Below are positions 46,641-57,281 of a stretch of 64,000 nucleotides of DNA, in pieces. A model generated the notes under the pieces. It saw only the letters and a program-made list of their open reading frames with translations, searched no databases and was not told where the DNA came from. The stretch's first letter is position 1, and every line of letters starts with the position of its first letter. Origin of the DNA: Begonia masoniana (Eukaryota; Streptophyta; Magnoliopsida; Cucurbitales; Begoniaceae); the NCBI GenBank assembly GCA_022432975.1, contig CM039510.1, forward strand, positions 11,358,301 through 11,422,300, read 5' to 3'. Made by a program: the position numbers and the translations under genes.

Positions 46641-47439
46641 CGAGCACCGAGCACCAAAGACCCGAACGGAGACGAGGGGGAGGGTGACGTTCGGCAACCT
46701 GTTCACCGGCGTTTTTCGGTGCTCTCTGGCAAGACGACGGCGCCGAGCAAGTTCCGGCTCTCTCCGCGCATGAACCGACTGGTAAGGCTTGGTTTTCACC
46801 CTATTTACGGTTCGGTTTGAGGCCGTGAGTGACGAGCTAGATTTGGCCCCGATCACGGCCGATTTTAGTTGCTTTCGGCGTGATTTTACCGACCCTTGGA
46901 CCGGCTGTGGTCGCTTGGCCGTGAAGAGCCCTTTTTGGGCAAAAAATCAGCAAGCCCTGTTTGGGCATTTTGAGTTTTCCTGTGTGTAGCCTCGGGATTT
47001 TGGTTAGTTTATGTTAATTGGATGTAAGGGTGATCGATTGGTGAGGAATTTGGCGAATATTGATGAAAAACCAAAATAGGGAAATTTGAACCTTAAGGCC
47101 CGGTTCTAATTTATGGGGTTTTGACCTAGTTATGGTCGTTTGTTTTAAATTTTCTTTTGGCAGGTTAAACTAGGTTATTAGAGGAGTGCGTGGCCACTGG
47201 AATCGTTCGATTTTGATAACCGACGCAAAATTTACGCACGATAAAAGTTTCGGGTCGGTTTTTACTGAACCCAAATTAATGGGCCGTTTAGTTATGTTTT
47301 AGTTGACTTAGGCTAGAAATGGTAGTTTGAGAGTAAATTGGTGAATGTAAGCTTGATTTTAATGAAGTTTGACTATTTATCGTAGGTCGAGCCGTAGGTG
47401 GGCAGGGAACCGTGTATCCTTAGCGAGCTAAGATGCCAA

Positions 47440-48189
47440 GTAAGTAGAGGAATCCTTTTTGGTTGCCTTAGGCCTACACCATGGAATGGTAGGGTTAACG
47501 GTCGATTTATTATTCTCGTTGTGTTATGTTGCATATTATTCTGGCATGCATAGTCTGTGCATTGTTGTTTTGTTTGTGCATTGTTTTTATGTTGTGAGCG
47601 TGAATTGTAATAAAATAAAAAGGATTGTTAAGAACTGGTCTCGACTAAATTAGGCTTGTTGGGATTAAGTGCTGGAGTGTAGTATCCCGAAGGGATTTTT
47701 ACAAGAGATTGGTTTGGATAAAGACTTAAGAACTGACCTCGAGTAATTTAGCCTTGTCGGGAATAAGTGCTGGAGTGTAGCACCCCGAAGGAATTTTTAC
47801 GAGAGAACGGTTTGGCTATAAGATTAAGGCATCGTGAGTATGAACTCCTAGACAGTCATATGGTTCTACAATCGGTGTGGGTAAGGAAAATCGGGCCTGG
47901 TCATCATAGACAGTTATGAGATGTATCGGGTTTGGCCGTCCTAGACAGTTATGGGATGTGTGCTAACCAATTTTATTTGGTTGGATCAAGGCGTGGCCGT
48001 CTTAGATAGTTATGAGATGTGTGCCTACTTGATCCACACGGCTTATTAAAAGATTAATGCAACGAACATGTAACGAACACAACTGAGAGTTAGAAACTGC
48101 ATGTGATAGGATTTAGTTGCATTGTGTGTGTGCATTCGTTTTCCCTGCTTACTAAGCATTAGGCGTACGTTTTGTGTTCTATGGTGTAG
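47440..48189 (+). promoter_or_regulatory. Intron-like LTR segment with paired arms
   Basis: Donor AAG|TAAGT context (GTAAGT at 47440), arm CCTACACCATGGAAT (47473-47487) and arm GTTCTATGGTGTAGG (48176-48190): all 15 positions pair, two as G-U. TTACTAAG lies near 48150. Confidence 0.5.
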
Positions 48190-48779
48190 GTGACGACGTC
48201 CTTGCAGGTAAGAGTTTTGAGGAAAGCTAGGAATGGGGATGCAGTTGGTGATGTACGCAGTATGCTGGTGCATGCAGTTGTCGGGCGCCTCGACCAGGAT
48301 CTTTGGGGGTGTGTTGGTTCGGTATTTTGGGATTTTGTATAGTTTTCTATCTATTCTGAATGTTTGAGGGGTTTGACTGGTTTTGTTGGTTTGATTTTAT
48401 AAATGTGGTGGTGAATTGTTTTGAAATCTATTTGAACGTGCTTTATGAAAATTTGGGTTTTTCTTGAATTTAATTATTTTGTAGGTTTGAAGTATTGATC
48501 GTTCTGTTGGGTTTGATGTTGTAAGTGTGATTTGAGAACTGTCTTGGGATTTCTCTTAACGTATTTATAAATGTTTGATTTTTTTTCAGGATTTGGTTTT
48601 AGAAATTTCAGTCGTTATGCTGCCCCTTTTTTTGTAAAATATGCAACGTCAGATTCAATTGTTTCCATGTTTTTACTAATATTTTTAGAGTCGAGATTTT
48701 AAATGAAAATTATTTTAAACGTGGGATTGGCTAGCAAAGTAGCGCACCGAGCCAGGGTGGGTTCGGGGGCGCTACAAGA

Positions 48780-48791
48780 TGGTATCAGAGC
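48780..48791 (+). other. tRNA-iMet primer-binding site
   Basis: TGGTATCAGAGC, a perfect match to the plant initiator-Met primer site, three bases after the LTR. Confidence 0.95.
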
Positions 48792-50340
48792 AAAGTGGTC
48801 GAGTCGTTCAAAGGATTACCCAACAATGCCGGCCGCCGTGCAACGTGCTTCAACAACTGTAAGTATTCCTTTACCTTTAGTTAGTTAGCTGAGATTAGAT
48901 TTTTTAGCTTTGTTCAGGATTAGAATGAAAATATCGAGAGTACCGGGACAACCTCGGTGGATCCCATGAGCTAACTTATAGACGTAGTGAACTGATAGTT
49001 CATAGAGAGATTTGAGAATCTTGGGATGGGAATGTAAGACGATAACCCAAGAATGTGAGATAAGATTGGAATAGATAGACTTGGGACCTAGTTAGCAAAC
49101 CCTTGGGAGTACTAGGAAGTACTATGATACGATGAAATAGATAGAACTTTGAAATTGAGAACAAAATTATTGGGAGACACCTTAGACCGTTGTAATACCA
49201 TTACTATATTTATGAGGATATGTGTAGATGTGAAAGTGGTATATTTTAGAATATGTAGAGTTAGAAGTATTTAAATGTAGATTGTATTCAAGTGTCTAGC
49301 TTAAGTAAATTGTTAAGGTGATTTTGAGAATTTGAGACAATAATCGGTATTCGGTGGGGGAAAATTCTAATGAATTTTATGCCAGAAAAACAAAGAGGGG
49401 AGCCTAGCCTAAGTTAGAGGAAGTTGTAAGTTTGATTGATTGTCAAATTAAGTGAGGTTAACAATGGTATGGACTATTGAGTGTTAAGAGGTATAGTTAG
49501 AATGACCCAAACTAGAGTCATAGAGAGTTGACAATTCTCGATGAATGCTCGAGAGTAGAATTATTGAGAGTAAGAGTTGAGTCGAGTCATGAATGTGGCA
49601 ATGAGGATTAGTTGTGGAGTGAATGATGAGCTATGGAAAGGTAACATTAGAATAAGATATATTAGTAGAGATCATGTAGGGGTGTCGTATTACTCAATTT
49701 CGAGGATGAAAATTTAGAGATTTACTTAGAGTTGAGAAACCTATAAATATTGAGGTATTAAAGGATCAAAGAAGATGCAAGGTGATACTCAGGTTAGGAA
49801 AAATGGTTCGACCTTAGGGAATAGGTACTATCTTAGTGGATTACTCATTCAAGGGTGAACGTGGATGCGTAAAAAGATTTCAACCGGCATGGTATAAGAG
49901 AATTAAAGTTGTCAATAAGGAGTGGACGTGCCGTGTTTTTGGTGTTACTCGACCTAGGATTGTGGAGCCAAAAGTATAAAGGTTTAGAATAACTTAGAAA
50001 CTTAGATGCCTGAGAAACTTAGATGTCTGGGTTAATTAAAGAAAAATCTAGCCTTTGGAATTAAGAGGATGTTATGAGGTTTAGAGTAACGCAGAAGAAA
50101 TATCAAAAATAAGTATCTACTATAGGAAGGTAACCGGTAGGAATTGTGATTAAGGGATTAAGGGTATTAAGCGTGTTACAATAAGTCTGCAAACAAGGAG
50201 GTTGTTGGGCGACTTGTTGTAATGAGCGTTATGGGAATATTTATATCGAGTTGGAAGACTAAAGAGAGTAGATTAGTCAGTAAATTTTGAAGAGAATCCT
50301 GAGGGAAATTAGATATTTGTCTTAGAGTTAAGAAACTTGG
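48792..50340 (+). mobile_element. LARD-like internal domain (plus)
   Basis: Non-coding sequence that shares blocks, in inverted orientation, with 3766-5728 and 41475-42942. It begins with a leader ATGCCGGCCGCCGTGCAACG followed by ACT|GTAAGT (48859). No domain is recognisable. It is interrupted at 50341 by the Tekay element. Confidence 0.75.
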
Positions 50341-52606
50341 TGTAGCACCCGGTTTCAATAAATCAAAATAAGTTATTAAACGGTGGTATATAATTTTTAT
50401 GGTTAAAATTTAGTGAAATGTTGATTAGGTTGTAAATGACTAGGCAGGGGCAAGATGGTAATTGCGAATTTATATTGTGGATAAGGTATTTAAGGAAAGG
50501 TTTAGTGAGGTTTAGCCGCCACTGTTTTATTACTCTTACCTCTCAGCTCAAGCAGACTACCTCTGGGCGATTTCCCCTCCGGTTTTCCCCAACCAAGGTG
50601 AGTTTTGAATCAACTACTTGCCGTTCTAGTGCTAGGGTAGCTGAAGGATTGCAATGTATGTATCTTCGATAAGCTGCGGGTGAGAGATTTGGGTTTTGGG
50701 GTTTAGTGATGTATCGGGAATGCTTAATCAGTAGAGCCCCAAACTGGCTTCCTTAGACTTCAGTAGTTAGATAAAGTTTAGTGGAGATCTAATCCATAAT
50801 CTGTCAATGGTTTTAGGTGAGCAGATTTTTGGAGTAGCATATAGCCGAGCGATTTCCAGGAGCCAGGTAAGTAAAGTAATGTGTGAGCCTTCGGGCCTAC
50901 ATCACAAAACAGTAGGTTTATGCATGTTTGAGTGTTTCTTTTCTTTATGTCATGCATTAAGTTTTGAAGAATTACGAAAATGAATTTATGTGCAAGGTTA
51001 TGATGAGTATGAATTGAATGAAACAGAGTAGCTGTTAAGGGAAGTAATCCGCCCCTTAACTGAGTAGAGGATTTATTACATTGGGAGAACCGATCCCACT
51101 CCCAAGGGAATTAAGGGATCTGTATTAGCTGTTAAGGGAAGTAATCCGCCTCTTAACTGAGTAGAGGATTTATTACATTGGGAGAACCGATCCCACTCCC
51201 AAGGGAACTTAGGGATCAGACCAGTTTATGAACGATGCACAACTGAGTTGAGAAAATTAGAAACTGCATGATCAGGGTTTATGTTTCAGCATACATTTCA
51301 TTAATGCTTTACTTGCTTAGCATTAGGCTAATAGATGAGTTTTGTGAAGTAGGTGTTGAGGATACAGCAGGTGATTTCCCTGAGAGCATAACCGAGTAGA
51401 TGAGGTTGGTGGAGCACGGCTGTGCAACGGTCAGGCATCTGATGGGGCGGTTTGACTGGTGTCATTGACTAACAAAGATTAATTGACAGTATTTCAAATT
51501 TATTATACTGAGCTTTCATGACAGTAGAAATTTAATGTTTTGGAATTCGCTTTTGAGTTTCTTTTCTGATAATGATATTCTGTTGGGATTTCAAGATAGT
51601 ACTTATGAGTTTCTAGTGACACAAAGGTTTGGATTGTCTCTGGTTAGTTTAGCAAGAATGAGTTACTTGAAGTTTTCAAAAGTATTCTTAGTTTTCTCTT
51701 AATTTAGTATTCTGTTGGTTTATTACTGGATTTGCAAGTGAAGCGATTAGAGTTGTTGTTTTGCTCTCTATCGACAGATGATATCTGTCGGTAGATGTTG
51801 AGTAAATTTTAAATTCTATTGGAAGATGTCTTCAGAAAAGCCATCGGAAGATGTAAATTTTAAAGTCTATCAGTAGATGCTTTAAGGAGTTACGTGAGTA
51901 GCACGTGTCGGCAGATGTAGTCCATTCCATCGGAAGAGGGAGAAACCCGTTTGTCGTTTAGCGAATCGGAAGGTGTAGAGTAACCCGTTTGTCGTTTAGC
52001 GAATCGGAAGGCGTGGAGTCATATTGTTGTTATCGGAAGATGACGTGTGTTTGTCTATTGAGAGATGAAATTGCGCTGACTTCATCGGCAGATGAAGTTA
52101 TGTTAACTTCATCGGCAGATGAAGTGGTGTGTGAAGTTACCATGATTTCATCGGCAGATGAAGTTGTGGGTGAAGTTGTGTAGACGTCATCGACAGAAGC
52201 CTTTGGTTTTCTGCTTCTGCTCCTTCCGTTGACTAGTCGTCGGCAGACGAGTTCAACTCGTGACGTCATCGGCAGGAACCTCGTTCCGTTTCCTTCCGTT
52301 GACTTTGTCGTCGGCAGATGAATTCGACTTTTGTAATTCCTTGAGTAGTCCATCATTTAAAACCTTATTTTCTCTTGACCGAATACTTTAAACATTTCCA
52401 TTAATCTTTCCAACAATATTTTCACAGCTAGTTAAATCCCCATTGTAGTTTTAAATAATTTTCCGCTGCAAAGTTTTCAAATGTTTTGAACGTTTAGAAA
52501 ATGTCAAATTTTGAATGTCGAATGAAGTTTTAAATTTATTCGAAATTTCTTAGTTATGATCAAGTAATGAGTAGTGAACCGGGTTCAGATAACTCGGGGC
52601 GTTACA
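50341..52606 (+). mobile_element. Tekay element 5' LTR, 2266 bp
   Basis: It starts TGTAGCACCCGGTTTC and ends AACTCGGGGCGTTACA. It holds the intron-like segment 50867-51352 (arms 50896-50910 and 51339-51353), a two-copy 96-bp repeat near 51016-51210 and CATCGGCAGATG-type repeats at 51770-52330. Against the LTR at 57282 I count seven substitutions and three one-base indels by eye. Confidence 0.97.
51770..52330. repeat. CATCGGCAGATG-type repeat zone of Tekay LTR
   Basis: Many short direct and inverted copies of ATCGGCAGATGAAGT, TATCGGTAGATG and a tandem CGTTTGTCGTTTAGCGAATC unit. TGACGTCA-like boxes occur near 52260. The equivalent zone in LTR B expanded into the 44-copy array. Open frames here on both strands are repeat-driven. 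Confidence 0.75.
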
Positions 52607-52609
52607 GTA

Positions 52610-52620
52610 TGGTATCAGAG
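52610..52620 (+). other. tRNA-iMet primer-binding site
   Basis: TGGTATCAGAG after the LTR, matching the first 11 bases of the plant initiator-Met primer site. Confidence 0.95.
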
Positions 52621-52689
52621 ACATTCAGTTAAACCGTTCAAAAGATTACTCATCAGTGCCAATCGTTGCATGGAAGTACTCCAACAACT

Positions 52690-52749
52690 GTAAGTGTTTA
52701 TGTTAGCTTTAGTTATAAAATGTTTATGAGAGTAGTTAACCCTGTGCAG
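52690..52749 (+). other. Candidate 60-nt leader intron
   Basis: ACT|GTAAGTG at 52690 and TTAACCCTGTGCAG|G ending 52749 have donor and acceptor form. Removal would delete upstream ATGs at 52720 and 52726 and leave the gag ATG at 52762 as the first in its frame; an upstream ATG at 52670 would remain in another frame. Sixty nt is near the minimum for plant introns, so use is uncertain. Confidence 0.35.
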
Positions 52750-52761
52750 GAAATTAGTAAA

Positions 52762-55700
52762 ATGGCTAGGCGCCCAGGAAGACCAAGAATACCAAGAGAG
52801 ATACCAAGTCCTAGACGTGAGGAGGACTCTAGTGTAATTAGGCAGCTGACAGAATTAATGCGTCAGCAGACTTATATTGTGCGTCAACAATCTGATCAAT
52901 TAGGAGTGCTGTTGAATCGGGAAGCACAAGGAAGTGCTAACTCAGGTTCTAACAGTGAACATTCTGGAGATAGATTCCGGAGACTGAGACCACCCACATT
53001 TAATGGACATTCCTCCGATCCAGTCATTGCTGAGGGATGGCTTAGGAAGATTGAAAGTATGTTCAGGTGTGCCAACATAGGAGAAGAAGAGAAAGTCACA
53101 TTGGCAACCTTTCATTTGGCTGGAGAAGCTCAGCTCTGGTGGGAGACAATAGAAACCACCACAGATGTTTTGACAATGCAATGGTCACGATTCAAAGACA
53201 TTTTCTACGGGAAGTATTTCAATAGCACCGTCCAAACTGCAAAGAAGTTGGAGTTTCTGAACTTGAAGCAGACAGGGTCTGTGGCCGAGTATAGTAGGCA
53301 GTTTGAGTCCCTGTCCAGGTTTGCTGGACACTTTGCTCACAAAGACGAGGATAAGGTGTTCAAGTTTGTGCATGGACTGAAACCAGAAATTTACCGAGGA
53401 GTTAAATTTTGCGGTATTAAAGGTTTGGCGTTAAGTGAAGTAGTGTCCACTGCTCTGGAAGTGGAAGAGGCTGAAAGGATGTGTGCTGGAACAAAGGAAG
53501 TCCCACAAAGGTTTGTTCAACCACAACAACAGAGAGGGATGAAGAGGCCGAATGAAGGCCAGAATAGCCAAAGATCAAGGAGGAAGGTACCGGATAGTCA
53601 GAAGTATCCCCAGTGTCCGAAGTGTCTGAAAAGTCATTTGGGTGAATGCAGGTTTGGATCGGGAAAGTGTTTCAATTGCGATGAAGTTGGGCATGCTTTC
53701 AGAGATTGCCCGAGACCCAGAGTCACTCGGTGTTTCAACTGCGGAAAGGTTGGTCACTTTAACAGAGACTGTCCGGCCTTGAAGAATGGCCCTGCTGTGA
53801 TTAAGCCAAGAATATTCTCCATGGTTGAGCCAGGCGATGATGAGCAGCCTGCTGTGGTGTCAGGTACTATACTGGTCAATTCCCTACCCGCTTTTACATT
53901 GATAGATTCTGGTGCAACACATTCATTCGTAGCATTGACATTTGCTGATAAGTTAGATGTAAAGCTTACCTCTACTGTGCATGTATTTGATGTTGCCTTA
54001 CCCTCTGGTGAACATATGCACTCTAACCAAGTAATTCCTGATAGCAATGTATTGGTAGGGAACATGAATTTACCTGCCGATCTCATTATTATGGACATAA
54101 TGGGATTTGATGTAATCCTAGGAATGGATTGGTTGTTTAAACATTATGCCACAATTGATTGTAGGACTGGAATAGTTAGTTTCCAACCCCCTGGTAATTT
54201 GAAACATACCTTTCAGGCCTCAAGGAAGAGTGAGGTGATGTCTGTGATGACTTCCATTAACACTAAACCTTCCCTGTGTAGAGGGTATTTGTGCTTCTTA
54301 GCTAGCGTTTTAGACGCACGGCTTGTAGGAAAGGCAAATCCTCAGAATGTCCTAACTATCCGAGACTTTCCTGAAGTGTTTTTAGATGACCTTCCTGGTT
54401 TACCACCCGATAGAGAAATCGAATTTGTTGTAGATGTTTACCCCGGAGCCGAGCCTGTGTCTAAAAATCCATATAGACTAGCACCAACAGAACTTAAAGA
54501 GTTAAAGAAACAGTTGGAGGACTTGTTGGAGAAGGGATTCATACGCCCAAGCTTCTCACCGTGGGGTGCACCTGTCCTCTTTGTCAAGAAGAAGGATGGA
54601 TCAATGCGTATGTGCATTGATTATAGAGAATTGAATAAGTTAACTGTCAAGAATAAGTACCCTCTACCGAGGATTGACGACTTATTTGACCAACTTAAGG
54701 GTGCGAGAGTTTTCTCTAAGATTGACTTAAGGTCCGGTTATTACCAATTGAAGGTTAAACCCGAAGACATCCCAAAGACTGCTTTTCGTACAAGGTATGG
54801 ACACTATGAGTTTTTGGTTATGTCTTTTGGTTTGACAAATGCACCAGCAGCCTTCATGGATCTCATGAATAGGGTGTTTCGTGAGTATTTAGATAAGTTT
54901 GTTATTGTATTCATTGATGACATCCTAATCTACTCTAAAACTGAGGACGAGCATGCAAGGCATTTGGGTTTGGTGTTGGAGTTACTAAGACAGCACCAAC
55001 TTTATGCTAAGTTTTCCAAGTGTGAATTTTGGTTGGACAGAGTTCACTTTCTTGGACACGTGATCTCTAGTGATGGAATATCTGTCGATCCAGCTAAAGT
55101 TCAAGCAGTTAAGGAATGGCCCCAACCGAAGAATGCTACAGATATCAGGAGCTTTCTTGGACTAGCAGGGTACTACAGAAAGTTCATTGAGGGGTTTTCG
55201 AAGATTGCCACACCCCTCACTATGTTAACAAGGAAAAATGTAAAGTATATTTGGACTGATAAGTGTGAGTTCAGTTTCCAAACCTTAAAGCAGAAATTGA
55301 CCAATGCACCTATACTAACCCTTCCTGTTGAAAATGGTAAGTTTAGTATTTATTGCGATGCTTCCAAAATTGGACTTGGATGTGTTTTGATGCAAGACGG
55401 AAAAGTTATAGCTTATGCATCTAGGCAATTAAAAGTGCACGAGAAGAATTATCCTACTCATGACTTAGAATTAGCTGCAGTGGTTTTTGCATTAAAGATT
55501 TGGAGGCACTACCTGTATGGACAAACTTGCGAAATATTTTCAGATCATAAGAGTCTGAAGTACATTTTCACACAGAAGGAGCTAAACATGAGGCAACGTA
55601 GATGGTTGGAATTTGTAAAAGACTATGACTTTGAGATTAAGTATCATCCCGGCAAAGCGAATGTAGTGGCAGACGCTTTGAGCAGGGTGACTCCATCGGT

Positions 55701-57246
55701 TTCTACGTTGATTCTAGACATACCGATAGCCTTAGAGACTGAATTCCTAAGGTTTAACCTTGAAGCAGTATCTAGCGTGTCAGCCATGCTTTCGGCCATA
55801 TCTTTGAGGCCTACTATTTTGGGGAGAATAAAGGAAGTTCAAATGAATGACGCTGAATGCAATAAGTATAAGCTGTACATAGATTCTACTGTCAAGACAG
55901 ATTTCAACTGCTCGGCTGATGGAATCCTTAAGTTTAGAAATAGATGGTTTGTTCTAGCTAATGTCGAGCTTCGAAAGGAAATTCTATCCGAGGCTCATTC
56001 TTCTAGACTCTCTATTCATCCTGGAAGTACTAAGATGTACAGAGATCTCAAGCAGCATTTTTGGTGGCCAAGTATGAAAAGATGTGTGGCGGAGTACGTG
56101 GAGTCATGTTTGGTCTGCCAGCAGGTCAAAGCTGAACATCAGAGGCCTGCAGGAACATTGCAACCCCTACCAGTTCCGGAATGGAAGTGGGAACAAGTGA
56201 CAATGGATTTTGTTACAGGATTGCCTAGAACAGCAAAAGGACACGATGCAATTTGGGTAATAGTTGATCGTTTGACTAAATCTGCCCATTTTCTGCCTAT
56301 TAAGATAACATATTCGATGGATCAACTAGCAGAGTTGTATGTGCAAGAGATCATTAGATTGCATGGAGTTCCAAGCACTATAGTTTCAGACCGAGACTCT
56401 AGATTTACATCTAAGTTTTGGAAAAGTTTGCATAAGGCTATGGGAACACAACTTAACTTTAGCACAGCCTTTCACCCTCAAACAGATGGACAATCCGAGA
56501 GAACTATTCAGACCTTAGAGGATATGCTCCGAGCGTGCATATTAGATTTTCAAGGATCTTGGAGTAAGTATTTACCATTGGTAGAGTTCTCTTACAACAA
56601 CAGTTTTCAGGCGACAATAGGAATGGCACCGTATGAGGCATTATATGGATGAAAATGCAGATCACCTTTGTACTGGGATGAAGTTGGTGAAGCACAACTA
56701 CTAGGTCCTGATATCGTGCAGCAAACAGTGGAGAAGATTGCCCTCATCCGACAGAGAATTTTGACAGCTCAAAGCCGACAGAAAAGCTATGTAGACAAGA
56801 GGAGAAGAGAACTGGAATTTGAAGTAGAGGATGAAGTTTTCCTTAAGGTGTCACCTTTCAAAGGAGTCGTGAGATTTGGAAAAAGAGGAAAGTTGAACCC
56901 CAGATTTATTGGACCGTTCACTATCCTGAAGAGAGTTGGGAAAGCAGCCTATCAATTACAGCTACCAGCTTCTATGGAAGGAATACATGATGTGTTCCAT
57001 GTCTCTATGCTAAAGAAGTGTATACGGGATCCAACTCATGTCGTTGAACAGCAGAACATTGAGATTCAACCTACACTCACCTATGAAGAAAAGCCAGTAA
57101 AGATTCTAGATTATGCAGTGAAGGTATTGCGCAACAAAGAAGTGCCACTAGTGAAAGTCTTATGGCACAACCAGAACTTGGAGGAGACAACTTGGGAACG
57201 CCAGCAAGACATGATGGATCAACATCCGGAGTTATTCAGGTACTGA
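52762..57246 (+). pseudogene. Tekay/Del gag-pol polyprotein, one stop
   Basis: The start is taken at ATG 52762 ([23 protein letters not shown]). The frame is open to TGA at 56650-56652 and then again in the same phase to 57246. Approximate residues: gag domain 75-260; two CCHC zinc knuckles 303-340 ([28 protein letters not shown]); aspartic protease [10 protein letters not shown] near 378; RT with FIDDILIYS near 717; RNase [10 protein letters not shown] near 863; integrase zinc-binding region 1080-1126; DDE core from MDFVTGLPR (1147) with SDRDSR (about 1210); chromodomain-like tail 1450-1493. Everything needed for particle formation, copying and integration is visible. The stop replaces an Arg codon (CGA to TGA) in the LYGRKC motif, kept as CGA in the older copy near 16009. 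Confidence 0.95.
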
Positions 57247-57267
57247 ATTTTGAGGACAAAATTCTTT

Positions 57268-57281
57268 TAAGGAGGGTAGAT
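57268..57281 (+). other. Tekay polypurine tract
   Basis: TAAGGAGGGTAGAT lies immediately before the 3' LTR. Confidence 0.9.

Larger units (their letters stand above)
46165..48776 (+). mobile_element. Second LARD-like element: 5' LTR
   Basis: It starts AGTAACACTCGAG (TG mutated to AG) and ends GGTTCGGGGGCGCTACA. GATAA (46160-46164) matches GATAA at 60870-60874. It contains an (ATT)n tract, the hairpin 46608-46640, the intron-like segment 47440-48189 and a two-copy repeat around 47633-47820. Confidence 0.9.

Noticed and set aside
50436..50672. 78-codon ORF in the Tekay LTR (also at 57377)
   Set aside because: Located in the LTR before the mapped GTAAGT, without similarity or support. Present twice because of LTR identity.
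52030..52356. Minus-strand 108-codon ORF duplicated at 58974
   Set aside because: It lies in the LTR repeat zone (SSADEV repeats from CATCGGCAGATG units) and is duplicated only because LTRs are duplicated.
52670..52693. Short upstream ORF at ATG 52670 as the gag start
   Set aside because: It is in a different frame and ends after seven codons. The gag domain frame is served by ATG 52762.
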